Notes under the pieces: generated by a model
Databases searched by the model: none
What the model was told of the DNA's origin: nothing
The model's input: the letters and a program-made list of their open reading frames with translations, nothing else
Assembly: GCA_004173415.1 (NCBI GenBank)
Contig: SEHC01000101.1
Span: 1 to 6,996, forward strand
Origin: Lysobacteraceae bacterium
GTDB lineage: Bacteria; Pseudomonadota; Gammaproteobacteria; Xanthomonadales; Xanthomonadaceae
Direction of reading: 5' to 3'
DNA length: 6,996 nucleotides
Made by a program: the position numbers and the translations under genes
Shown here: in pieces, positions 1 to 5,174 of the stretch
Layout: each line of letters begins with the position of its first letter
Numbering within the stretch: position 1 is the first letter of the stretch

Positions 1-461
1 TAATGGTCGACTCGTTCGGCCAGGCCGACCTTGTGCAGGATCTGCCGGGCCGGACCCTCCACGTCCGCATCGCCGCGCAGTTCGAGGGGCAGCATCACGT
101 TCTCCAGCGCGGTCAACGAAGGCAGCAACTGGAAGCTCTGGAACACGAAGCCGACCTTCGCGCCACGCACCCGGGCGCGCCCATCCTCGTCCAGCGCGGA
201 CAGCGGTTCGCCATCCAGCAGGACCTGGCCATCGCTGGGACTGTCCAGCCCGGCCAGCAACGACAGCAAGGTGCTCTTGCCCGAACCCGAGGCGCCGACG
301 ACGGCCACGGTATCGCCATGGGCGATGTCGAAGCCGACGCCCTTGAGGATGGTCAGTTCGCCTGACGGCAGCGGCACGCGCTTGCCCAGGCCGTGCACCT
401 GCAGTGCCTGGCGGGGTTTGGTCCGGGCGGCTTCAGCGCGCAGTCCGTTCGAATCGGCCAT
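1..461 (-). CDS. ybbA: YbbA/LolD-type ABC transporter ATP-binding protein (N-terminal part, runs off the left edge)
   Basis: ATPase subunit of an ABC transporter of the LolD/MacB/YbbA group, which works in the cytoplasm with an FtsX-like permease. Only 153 codons lie in the window; the family is usually about 225-240 residues. Seen directly: Walker A GASGSGKST at residues 56-64, the Q-loop glutamine at 108 in FVFQSFQLLPSLTALENV, and the PSDGQVLLDG strand after Walker A. The signature motif, Walker B and H-loop would lie beyond position 1. The ATG at 461 is preceded on the minus strand by AGGAAA at a suitable distance. It is divergent from tesA with only 33 bases between start codons, the arrangement known for ybbA and tesA in Escherichia coli. 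In that family the permease (YbbP) follows YbbA; here it would be outside the window. Family assignment is strong. The choice of YbbA over LolD rests mainly on the tesA neighbour. Confidence 0.9.
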   Translation of the reverse strand, partial: MADSNGLRAEAARTKPRQALQVHGLGKRVPLPSGELTILKGVGFDIAHGDTVAVVGASGSGKSTLLSLLAGLDSPSDGQVLLDGEPLSALDEDGRARVRGAKVGFVFQSFQLLPSLTALENVMLPLELRGDADVEGPARQILHKVGLAERVDH

Positions 462-494
462 GATGTTTCCTGGGTTGTGCAGCGGAGACGCGGA

Positions 495-1175
495 ATGGGT
501 TTGCTCCACGTGACATCAGCTTATGCGGGCAGGCGGGGCCGGGTTCAATGTGCCATTGGTCTGGTATTGCTGGCGCTGGCGCTGCTGGTGCCGGCCGCGT
601 TCGCCGCCGATGCCGCCGCAAAGGCGCCGCGCACGGTCCTGGTCATGGGCGATTCGCTGTCGGCTGCCTACGGGCTCAGCGCACCGCAGGGCTGGGTGGC
701 CCTGACCAGCGACCGGATCGGCAAGCAGCATCCGGGCTGGCGCGTGGTCAATGCCAGCATCAGCGGCGAAACCACGGCCGGCGGCGCCTCGCGCATCGCT
801 GGCGAACTCAAGCGCCACCGTCCGGCGGTGGTGGTGATCGAGCTGGGCGCCAACGATGGCCTGCGCGGCCTGCCGCTGGCCCAGAGCCGGGCCAACCTGG
901 AGCGCATGATCAAGGCCTCGCAGGCGGCGGGAGCCAAGGTGCTGCTGGTCGGCATGCGCATGCCGCCGAACCTCGGGCGCCAGTACACCCAGGGCTTCGA
1001 GCGCAATTTCAGCGAGTTGTCGCGCCTGCACCGGACCGCCTTCCTGCCCTTCCTGCTGGAACCGATCGCTCTGGACCGGACCGCGTTCCAGGCCGACAAC
1101 CTGCATCCCGTGGCCAGCGCCCAGCCGCGGCTGCGTGACCACGTATGGAAGGAACTGGCGCCACTGCTGCGCTGA
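495..1175 (+). CDS. tesA: TesA: exported GDSL-family (SGNH hydrolase) esterase / acyl-CoA thioesterase I / lysophospholipase
   Basis: Serine hydrolase that cleaves acyl-CoA thioesters and other esters; the E. coli TesA homologue is periplasmic. The start at 495 was chosen because GGAGA (484-488) sits 6 bases upstream and the product then has a normal signal peptide: an n-region with RRGR at 13-16, a hydrophobic run to about residue 36, and a likely cut after AFA (37). Block I is VMGDSLSAAYG with GDSL at 52-55 (nucleophile Ser54). The oxyanion residues are Gly91 (SISGETTAGG) and Asn120 (ELGANDGLRG). Block V is DNLHP at 201-205 (Asp201, His204). All SGNH residues are present, and their spacing matches E. 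coli TesA (Ser10, Gly44, Asn73, Asp154, His157 of the mature enzyme). Length is 226 residues, near the family norm. It is divergent from ybbA and probably monocistronic. No convincing plus-strand promoter was found; it must lie within ybbA coding sequence. Confidence 0.94.
   Translation: MGLLHVTSAYAGRRGRVQCAIGLVLLALALLVPAAFAADAAAKAPRTVLVMGDSLSAAYGLSAPQGWVALTSDRIGKQHPGWRVVNASISGETTAGGASRIAGELKRHRPAVVVIELGANDGLRGLPLAQSRANLERMIKASQAAGAKVLLVGMRMPPNLGRQYTQGFERNFSELSRLHRTAFLPFLLEPIALDRTAFQADNLHPVASAQPRLRDHVWKELAPLLR
520..548 (-). promoter_or_regulatory. Candidate sigma-70 promoter for ybbA
   Basis: On the minus strand, TTGAAC (543-548) and CATAAG (520-525) are separated by exactly 17 bases. Each hexamer matches 4 of 6 consensus positions. 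Transcription would start near 513, giving a leader of about 50 bases before the ybbA ATG at 461. The element lies inside the signal-peptide codons of tesA, as expected when the two start codons are only 33 bases apart. Seen by eye only. Confidence 0.4.
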
Positions 1176-1179
1176 AGTC

Positions 1180-1196
1180 GGCCCGGCTCGCGGGCC
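1180..1196 (+). terminator. Weak hairpin just after tesA
   Basis: GGCCCG (1180-1185) pairs with CGGGCC (1191-1196) around the 5-base loop GCTCG, a few bases after the tesA stop. No T-run follows, so an intrinsic terminator is not proven. Short GC-rich stems are common by chance in this sequence. Confidence 0.2.
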
Positions 1197-1226
1197 CGCC
1201 CGGTCCCCGCTGAACACGGCTTGCCG

Positions 1227-1326
1227 GTTTTCGCTTACTGCAAAACGAACGGCGAATTCATACATTTCCAACATCGCCTTTGCCATTCTTGGGTCGGTTT
1301 TTTTCCTTCCTATCTGGAGAAAATGC
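1227..1326 (+). promoter_or_regulatory. AT-rich leader/promoter region upstream of the 87-residue unknown gene
   Basis: By hand count 43 of these 100 bases are G or C, far below the surrounding sequence. The stretch holds a run of seven T (1298-1304) and ends in TCTGGAG just before the downstream ATG. Promoter-like hexamers are present, for example TTACTG at 1235-1240 and an AT-rich block CATACATT at 1259-1266, but no pair has clean spacing and sequence. It most likely carries the promoter and 5' leader of the gene at 1327. Confidence 0.4.
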
Positions 1327-1590
1327 ATGCGTGCCCTTTTCATTGGCGGGGTGGTCGACAACAGCGAAATGGACCTGGACGGCAACGAGCCGCCGGTGCA
1401 TTACCCCGAGAACAGCGGCAGCGGCCGCCCGCGCTACCGGTTGCACCAGGTGGGCCAACGCGACGATGGCAGCATCGCCTATGCGGTCTACGGGGCGCCG
1501 GACCTGGCCGACGGCGAAGTGGCGCGGGTCGCCGACGAGCGCGAGTACGCACGGCGCTTCGAAGCCAAGGCGGGGCCCGCGCCCCGCTGA
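1327..1590 (+). CDS. Small conserved-looking protein of unknown function (87 residues)
   Basis: I do not recognise a named domain. The start at 1327 is chosen because GGAGA (1316-1320) lies 6 bases upstream; the open frame extends further 5' but through the AT-rich leader. The product begins MRALFIGGVVDNSEMDLDG. It is soluble, with no signal peptide or membrane segment and no cysteine. It carries many aspartates and glutamates in its first half, a YRLHQVGQRDDG strand-like segment at 37-48, YAVYGAPDL at 52-60, and a charged helix-like C-terminal part (residues 62-80). Codon use looks like its neighbours. It has its own leader and is followed by a 271-base gap, so it is probably a single-gene unit. 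Remembered resemblance to small hypothetical proteins of Xanthomonadaceae is only an impression. A real gene is likely; its function is unknown. Confidence 0.72.
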   Translation: MRALFIGGVVDNSEMDLDGNEPPVHYPENSGSGRPRYRLHQVGQRDDGSIAYAVYGAPDLADGEVARVADEREYARRFEAKAGPAPR

Positions 1591-1635
1591 TTCACAGCGG
1601 TCGTCGGCCGCCGGTTATCCCGACCATTCGACGTG

Positions 1636-1720
1636 GTCCCGCATCCTTGGATTGCGGGGCCGATACTGCATTTCCTCAGCTGCCGGCGCGTCCATTGCGC
1701 CGCTACCCAGCCCGTATCGG
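1636..1720. repeat. Nested inverted repeats in the 1591-1861 intergenic gap
   Basis: Two adjacent structures are visible. The first is an 8-pair stem, 1636-1643 with 1653-1660 (GTCCCGCA against TGCGGGGC, one G-T pair), around a 9-base loop. The second is nested: CCGATAC (1660-1666) with GTATCGG (1714-1720), then GCTG (1679-1682) with CAGC (1708-1711), then CGGCGC (1684-1689) with GCGCCG (1697-1702) around a 7-base loop. No T-run follows on either strand, so this is not a standard intrinsic terminator. It could be a structured 3' or 5' untranslated RNA, a small RNA, or chance pairing. The rest of the gap shows no gene I can support. A TAAGCT at 1825-1830 might be a -10 element for the next gene, but no matching -35 is evident. 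Confidence 0.35.
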
Positions 1721-1861
1721 ATTGGAGATGCCGGCCCGGAGCATGAAACCGCTACGCGGCACAAGTGACGACGGACATGGCCACTGTTTTCCAAAGCCTT
1801 AACCCCTTCTGGCCAGGTCGACACTAAGCTCGCCTGCCGAGAATGACCAAAGGCCGCCTGC

Positions 1862-2158
1862 ATGCATTCACCGTACGGCCTGGCCACCTTGCTCGTGCCG
1901 CATCCCGGCAGCTGCGACAGGATGGTCGAACTGCTGTTGGAAGTTTCCCGCGCGGTCTACCACGTGCCGGGCTGTGTCAGTTACGTGGTGAGCAACGTGG
2001 GCCCCGGCTCGGAGAAGCTGTTCGTCTCCGAGTACTGGGACAGTCGTGAAGAACAACGATCGGCCTTCGCCCTCGCTGGCATTTTCGAACTGGTCTCGCA
2101 GATCCAGGCGCTGACCGCGCACTTCGAGCAACACGAGCTGGCCCCGCTGACCCGCTAA
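1862..2158 (+). CDS. ABM-superfamily (antibiotic biosynthesis monooxygenase-like) small protein
   Basis: A 98-residue protein resembling the dimeric alpha+beta barrel ABM fold (PF03992), whose members act on quinones, heme or polyketides or have no known substrate. Seen directly: an opening strand with LATLLVPHPG at 7-16, a helix (DRMVELLLEVSRAV, 19-32), the typical PGCVSYVV turn-strand at 36-43, a long strand LFVSEYWDS at 53-61 and a helix EEQRSAFAL at 63-71. The PGC-x-x-Y and E-Y-W-x-S-x-E-E patterns are the best family evidence. The substrate is not predictable. The start at 1862 has AAAGG (1849-1853) 8 bases upstream. There is no signal peptide. It converges on the FrnE-like gene with 29 bases between stop codons, and its own stop codon lies in a small hairpin loop. 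The family call is fairly sure; the activity is unknown. Confidence 0.78.
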   Translation: MHSPYGLATLLVPHPGSCDRMVELLLEVSRAVYHVPGCVSYVVSNVGPGSEKLFVSEYWDSREEQRSAFALAGIFELVSQIQALTAHFEQHELAPLTR

Positions 2159-2177
2159 GCGGGCAGGCAGGCAGGCG
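2151..2177 (+). repeat. Stop-codon hairpin followed by a short GGCA tandem repeat
   Basis: CCCGC (2151-2155) and GCGGG (2159-2163) form a 5-pair stem whose 3-base loop is the TAA stop codon of the ABM-like gene. Three GGCA units (2162-2173) and a GGCG (2174-2177) follow directly. The site sits in the 29-base spacer between two convergent genes. It could assist termination, but there is no T-run. Confidence 0.3.
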
Positions 2178-2187
2178 GGAAAGTCGT

Positions 2188-2871
2188 TCAGTCCTGTGAT
2201 GCGGTCGGAGCCTGGAGTCCGGAGAGCTGGCGCAAGGCCTGCTCGAAATTCGCCACCGGCTGCCCGCCCTGGATCAGGTGGCGGTCGTTGAAGATCACCG
2301 ACGGCACCGCGGTGATGCCACGTTCGGCATAGAAGCGCTCCTGCTCCCTTACCGCCCCGGCATATTCGTCCGAACCCAATATTCCGGCCGCACGCGTTTC
2401 GTCCAGCCCCGCTTCGCCGGCTAGGCGGGCCAGCACAGCAGTCGATGACACATCCTCGCCGTCGGTGAAATAGGCCCGCAGCAAGCGCTGCTTCAGCGCC
2501 AGCTGGCTTGCCCGGCCCTGCAGCCCGGCCCAATGCAGCAAACGGTGCGCGTCAAAGGTGTTGTAGACCTGCCGGCGGCGATCCATGCGGAATTCGAAGC
2601 CCAGTTCAGCGCCGCGTTGCCGGATCGCCTCGCCGTTGCGCGCCGCCTGCTCGGCGCTGATGCCGTACTTGCGGGTCAGGTGCTGGACCGCGTCCTCGCC
2701 ACCGGCGGGCATCTGCGGATTCAGCTCGAAAGGCTGGAAATTCAGGTCCACCCGCAGCCCCGGCACCCGCGCCATGGCTTCCTCCAGCGCGCGCAGCCCC
2801 ACCGCGCACCATGGGCAGGCCACGTCGGAGACGAAATCGATCCGGATGGGTTCGGCAACGGGAGCGGACAT
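2188..2871 (-). CDS. FrnE-type DsbA-family thiol:disulfide oxidoreductase, cytoplasmic
   Basis: Thioredoxin-fold oxidoreductase of the DsbA/FrnE group (DSBA domain, PF01323) with the usual inserted helical domain. Seen directly: strand IRIDFVSDVACPWC ending in the active-site CPWC at 19-22; FQPFELNP at 46-53, a hallmark of the FrnE group; the KYGIS and NTFDAHRLLHWA segments of the helical insert; AVPSV with the expected cis-proline at 190; and FNDRHLIQGGQP at 194-205 before the last helix. The only cysteines in its 227 residues are C19 and C22, so it has no second redox pair like the one reported for the Deinococcus FrnE. There is no signal peptide, so it should be cytoplasmic. The start at 2871 has AGGTG about 6 bases upstream. 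FrnE-like proteins have been linked to oxidative stress tolerance in some bacteria, but the substrate here is unknown. It reads away from msrB and converges on the ABM-like gene. Confidence 0.9.
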   Translation of the reverse strand: MSAPVAEPIRIDFVSDVACPWCAVGLRALEEAMARVPGLRVDLNFQPFELNPQMPAGGEDAVQHLTRKYGISAEQAARNGEAIRQRGAELGFEFRMDRRRQVYNTFDAHRLLHWAGLQGRASQLALKQRLLRAYFTDGEDVSSTAVLARLAGEAGLDETRAAGILGSDEYAGAVREQERFYAERGITAVPSVIFNDRHLIQGGQPVANFEQALRQLSGLQAPTASQD

Positions 2872-3082
2872 GCGGCACCTGGCCCTGGCGATTGATGGTC
2901 AATGGATGGGGCCGGCGGGCGACAACTCAACCGGTGCGGGCCGCGCGGGTCCGGCCGGATGCGTCGGCGCGCGGGGTGGCCGCTGTGGCGCAGGCTGACG
3001 TTTACTCATGCAAAGGCGGGATCCACCTGGCCGGCAAGGTACAGATGCCGCACGCGTCCTCGTCGTCGCTTGCGCATCTCCG

Positions 3083-3110
3083 GGGGACGGCTGCGGCCGT
3101 CCCCTTTCTT
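3083..3110 (+). terminator. Strong intrinsic terminator with no gene immediately upstream
   Basis: GGGGACGGC (3083-3091) pairs perfectly with GCCGTCCCC (3096-3104) around the 4-base loop TGCG, followed at once by TTTCTTGTT. This is a textbook Rho-independent terminator on the plus strand only; the opposite strand lacks a T-run. The nearest upstream plus-strand gene ends at 2158, over 900 bases away across an oppositely oriented gene. It therefore probably ends an unannotated short transcript from 2872-3083, or acts as a leader attenuator about 220 bases before msrB. Confidence 0.75.
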
Positions 3111-3223
3111 GTTCGTGGCGGCTTGGATCCATGCTGCGGGACGCCGCGCATCACCACGGCCACGCAGGCATGCAGTGCAGGCAAAATCAGCGGTGGACAC
3201 GCCCGCTGCCCGGTTGCGGACTG

Positions 3224-3263
3224 GATTCGCCGCCACCTGGCCCCCACCTTCAGGTGATTCGCC
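3224..3263. repeat. Direct repeat GATTCGCC flanking an inverted CACCTG/CAGGTG pair
   Basis: GATTCGCC occurs at 3224-3231 and again at 3256-3263, 32 bases apart. Between them CACCTG (3234-3239) and CAGGTG (3251-3256) form an inverted pair 11 bases apart, with the second arm touching the second direct repeat. The cluster sits 63-103 bases upstream of the msrB start, where an operator or leader hairpin could lie. No regulator site is recognised. Confidence 0.3.
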
Positions 3264-3326
3264 TTGGCGCGTTCGCGCGCGGCCCATGCGCCGCGGTGCA
3301 GAATGCCCCCTTCACTGGAGCCCGAC

Positions 3327-3794
3327 ATGAGCGCTTTCGACCTGACCCCGCCCAGCCATTCGCAGCGCCAGCAGCTGATTGACGGCCTCACCGGCGAGGA
3401 GCGTCGCGTGTTGCTGGAGCACGGCACCGAGGCGGCCTTCTGCGGCGTCTTCCTCGACAACAAGCTCGAAGGCGTCTACACCTGCCGCCTCTGCGGCTTG
3501 CCCCTGTTCCGATCCAGCGCCAAGTTCGACTCGGGTACCGGCTGGCCCAGCTTCTTCCGTCCTTATGACGAGGCCCACGTGAAGACCCTCCGCGACACCA
3601 GCTACGGCATGATCCGCACCGAGATCGTCTGCGCCCGTTGCGACAGCCACTTGGGCCACGTATTCCCGGATGGGCCGCCTCCGACCGGCGAACGGCACTG
3701 CCTGAACTCGCTTTCGCTGGGCTTCACCGCAGCCGGCGAGGCCTTGCCGGATCCGTTGGGCCGGGGTGGCAGGGAAGCCGCCACGGCCGACTGA
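3327..3794 (+). CDS. msrB: MsrB: peptide-methionine (R)-S-oxide reductase, zinc-binding
   Basis: Reduces the R epimer of methionine sulfoxide in proteins, normally recycled by thioredoxin; cytoplasmic, as there is no signal peptide. The 155-residue product contains the whole SelR fold: LTGEERRVLLEHGTEAAF at 21-38, the first zinc pair CRLC at 53-56, KFDSGTGWPSF at 66-76, the second zinc pair CARC at 102-105, HLGHVFPDGPPPTG at 108-121 and the catalytic RHCLNSLSL with Cys125. The usual resolving cysteine position in the SGCGWPS motif is Thr71 here, while an extra cysteine, Cys39, lies in AFCGVFLDNK. The start at 3327 has GGAG (3317-3320) 6 bases upstream. The DUF3016 gene starts 91 bases after the stop. 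A 6-pair hairpin (AGGCGC 3795-3800 with GCGCCT 3811-3816) follows the stop without a T-run, so some read-through is possible. Confidence 0.95.
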   Translation: MSAFDLTPPSHSQRQQLIDGLTGEERRVLLEHGTEAAFCGVFLDNKLEGVYTCRLCGLPLFRSSAKFDSGTGWPSFFRPYDEAHVKTLRDTSYGMIRTEIVCARCDSHLGHVFPDGPPPTGERHCLNSLSLGFTAAGEALPDPLGRGGREAATAD

Positions 3795-3885
3795 AGGCGC
3801 GACGTCACCAGCGCCTGGCGCGTAATGCAGGGGTCCAGGAGCGGGGCTGCACTTGCCGCCCGACCCCACCCATGGGAGATCGCAC

Positions 3886-4446
3886 ATGAAAGTTCCAAGC
3901 CTGTTGCCCTGCCTGGCCCTGGCCCTGCTGCTGGCGGCGACGGTCGACGCCAGCCCGCGCAACGTCACCGATGCCGATGCGCCACGCAGCCTGGAAAGCG
4001 CGGGTCCGGTCAGCGTGGACTGGACCGATCCGGCCCAGTTCTCCGAAGTGCGCTACAGCGCCAATCGCCGCGAATCCCGGCGTGGCAACTGGGTCGAGCA
4101 GCTGGCCCGGCACTTGCGGGAAACCGCCGCCCGCCAGTTGCCGGCGGGCCAGACCCTGCGCGTGACCCTCACCGACATCCGCCGCGCCGGCAGTTACGAG
4201 CCCTGGCACGGGCCGGACCTGCAGGACACCCGGGTGATCCGCGACCTCTACCCGCCTCGCATCACCCTGCAGTTCACCCGGTTGGATGCACGCGGCGAGG
4301 TCCTCGACCAAGGCGAGCGCAAGCTGGTCGATCCGGGCTTCCTCACCGGTTCGACCCGGATCGGCGAAAGCGACCCGCTGCGCTATGAAAAGAAAATGCT
4401 GGACGACTGGCTGCGGCGCGAGATCAGGCCCGGCTCCGACAGCTAG
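3886..4446 (+). CDS. DUF3016 family exported protein
   Basis: A 186-residue protein of unknown biochemical role, matching my recollection of DUF3016 (PF11454). It has a Sec signal peptide with a hydrophobic run at residues 6-20 and a likely cut near DAS-PR (21-25), so it should be periplasmic; Cys9 lies inside the hydrophobic core and is not a lipobox. Family-like elements in order: VSVDWTDPAQFSEVRYS at 42-58, LPAGQTLRVTLTDIRRAG at 85-102 (the GQ-L-x-V-x-x-x-DI-AG pattern), DTRVIRDLYPPRITLQF at 114-130, GERKLVDPGF at 143-152, and the closing YEKKMLDDWLRREI at 167-180. The start at 3886 has GGGAG (3873-3877) 8 bases upstream. It follows msrB on the same strand with a 91-base gap, so cotranscription is possible but unproven. 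Confidence 0.82.
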   Translation: MKVPSLLPCLALALLLAATVDASPRNVTDADAPRSLESAGPVSVDWTDPAQFSEVRYSANRRESRRGNWVEQLARHLRETAARQLPAGQTLRVTLTDIRRAGSYEPWHGPDLQDTRVIRDLYPPRITLQFTRLDARGEVLDQGERKLVDPGFLTGSTRIGESDPLRYEKKMLDDWLRREIRPGSDS

Positions 4447-4629
4447 GCGGACGGCCACGGCCGGCAGACGCAGGACCTTCCCCGATCCTGCCCGCAGCGG
4501 TAGGACAGCATCGGCACGCGCCGCCCCTTCCCGTCCGCTCGCCCTCGCCCCGCCCGCAAGATCGCGGGACTTTCACGCGCCCCTGCACACAATCGCCGCA
4601 CTTGTGATCGCGCAGGCGGGACCGTGGCC

Positions 4630-4656
4630 GGCTCCGCCTTGCGCATAGCCGGAGCC
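4630..4656 (+). promoter_or_regulatory. Perfect inverted repeat covering the ribosome binding site of the 4662 gene
   Basis: GGCTCCG (4630-4636) pairs perfectly with CGGAGCC (4650-4656) around a 13-base loop. The downstream arm contains the whole GGAG Shine-Dalgarno (4651-4654) of the gene starting at 4662. In RNA this 7-pair, GC-rich stem would hide the ribosome site, suggesting translational control or dependence on a helper. Chance occurrence in GC-rich DNA is possible. The rest of the 215-base gap (4447-4661) shows only a short CCCGC/GCGGG stem at about 4556-4568 and no gene. Confidence 0.4.
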
Positions 4657-4661
4657 CATGC

Positions 4662-5132
4662 ATGAACCAGAGAACCAAGGCCGGAACGGTGGACCTGCAG
4701 GCCGCCTTCACCGAATGGGTCAGGAAGAACGCCTACAACCCGGGCGAGGCCATCGACCACTTCCTGCAGAAATCGGACTACATGCGCGGTGCGGTGGACA
4801 CGGTGGTCGAGCACGCGCGCGGCAAGATCATCGAGCGCACCCGCGGCCAGCTCGAGCGGCTGACCGAGGACGCGGTCTATGTCGCCCAGTTCCCGATGGT
4901 CTATGCCTGCAAGGACATGCAGGACCGGGACGTGCGCTATACGGTGTCACTGACCCTGCACGACGGCCACGCCGACTGGGTCGGGCGGGTCTGGTCGGAT
5001 GGCGAATACCTGGGCGAGGTGCACGGCAGCGGTAGCGGCCCGCAGGCCAACTACGTCGAACTGGCCCGCATGCACATCGAGTCGCACGTGCAATGCGCCG
5101 GGGGTTTCGAGCCGCGCCTGCGCAAGGCCTGA
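4662..5132 (+). CDS. Protein of unknown function (156 residues)
   Basis: No domain is recognised. The start at 4662 is used because GGAG (4651-4654) is 7 bases upstream; an ATG at 4658 is in another frame. The product is soluble, with no signal peptide or membrane segment. Residues 11-75 look helical, with a charged amphipathic stretch at about 46-70 (EHARGKIIERTRGQLERL). Residues 90-120 look like strands (VRYTVSLTLHDG, ADWVGRVWSDGEYLGEVHG), then a flexible GSGSG at 122-126 and a last helix ELARMHIESHV at 133-143. Two cysteines (83, 145) are not in a known motif. Codon use matches its neighbours. It is probably monocistronic and converges on the gene at 5720-5175 with 42 bases between stops. 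A mixed helix-then-strand layout is all that can be said. Confidence 0.75.
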   Translation: MNQRTKAGTVDLQAAFTEWVRKNAYNPGEAIDHFLQKSDYMRGAVDTVVEHARGKIIERTRGQLERLTEDAVYVAQFPMVYACKDMQDRDVRYTVSLTLHDGHADWVGRVWSDGEYLGEVHGSGSGPQANYVELARMHIESHVQCAGGFEPRLRKA

Positions 5133-5149
5133 GGTCCCTGGACTGCGGT

Positions 5150-5161
5150 CGGCTTCAGCCG
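5150..5161. terminator. Short hairpin between convergent genes
   Basis: CGGC (5150-5153) and GCCG (5158-5161) enclose the tetraloop TTCA. An imperfect outer pairing between GAGGTCCCTGG (5131-5141) and CCAGGCCTC (5162-5170) could lengthen it. There is no T-run on either strand. Its place between two convergent stops makes a bidirectional terminator plausible but weak. Confidence 0.25.
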
Positions 5162-5174
5162 CCAGGCCTCCGGC

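Larger units (their letters stand above)
2872..3326. other. 455-base intergenic region between the FrnE-like gene and msrB
   Basis: No protein gene is convincing here: open frames on both strands give low-complexity Arg/Ala/Pro-rich translations. Contents: the 5' leader of the FrnE-like gene at the left; an inverted repeat CCGCGCG (2941-2947) with CGCGCGG (2968-2974) around a CCGGCCGG palindrome; a strong intrinsic terminator (3083-3110); a small direct/inverted repeat cluster (3224-3263); and the msrB leader with GGAG at 3317-3320. A candidate short frame starts at 3047 with an AAGG-type ribosome site, but it runs straight through the terminator. CAGAAT at 3299-3304 is the best -10-like hexamer near msrB, without a good -35. 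Confidence 0.6.

Noticed and set aside
1298..1304. Run of seven T considered as a terminator tail
   Set aside because: No stable stem directly precedes it, and it lies about 20 bases before a start codon, so leader sequence is a better explanation.
516..1385. 289-codon open frame on the minus strand
   Set aside because: It is antisense to tesA, whose catalytic motifs are complete. The translation is rich in Arg, Gln, Ala and Gly without any domain, typical of shadow frames in GC-rich DNA.
1615..1887. 90-codon open frame on the minus strand in the gap before the ABM-like gene
   Set aside because: No good ribosome site or domain, its start overlaps the ABM-like gene start, and it runs through the nested inverted repeats. 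Not enough to call a gene.
1868..2533. 221-codon open frame on the minus strand
   Set aside because: It covers the ABM-like gene in antisense and the FrnE-like gene out of frame. The FrnE frame carries CPWC and the cis-proline, so this one is a shadow.
2941..2974. CCGCGCG/CGCGCGG inverted repeat considered as a structured RNA
   Set aside because: It is built only of C and G with a 20-base loop, so chance pairing in this GC-rich stretch is a sufficient explanation.
3047..3257. 70-codon plus-strand frame with an AAGG ribosome site in the FrnE-msrB gap
   Set aside because: The strong terminator at 3083-3110 lies early inside it, so a full-length message is unlikely, and the translation has no recognisable feature.
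3312..3968. 218-codon open frame on the minus strand
   Set aside because: It is antisense to msrB, which has all zinc and catalytic residues; no motif is seen.
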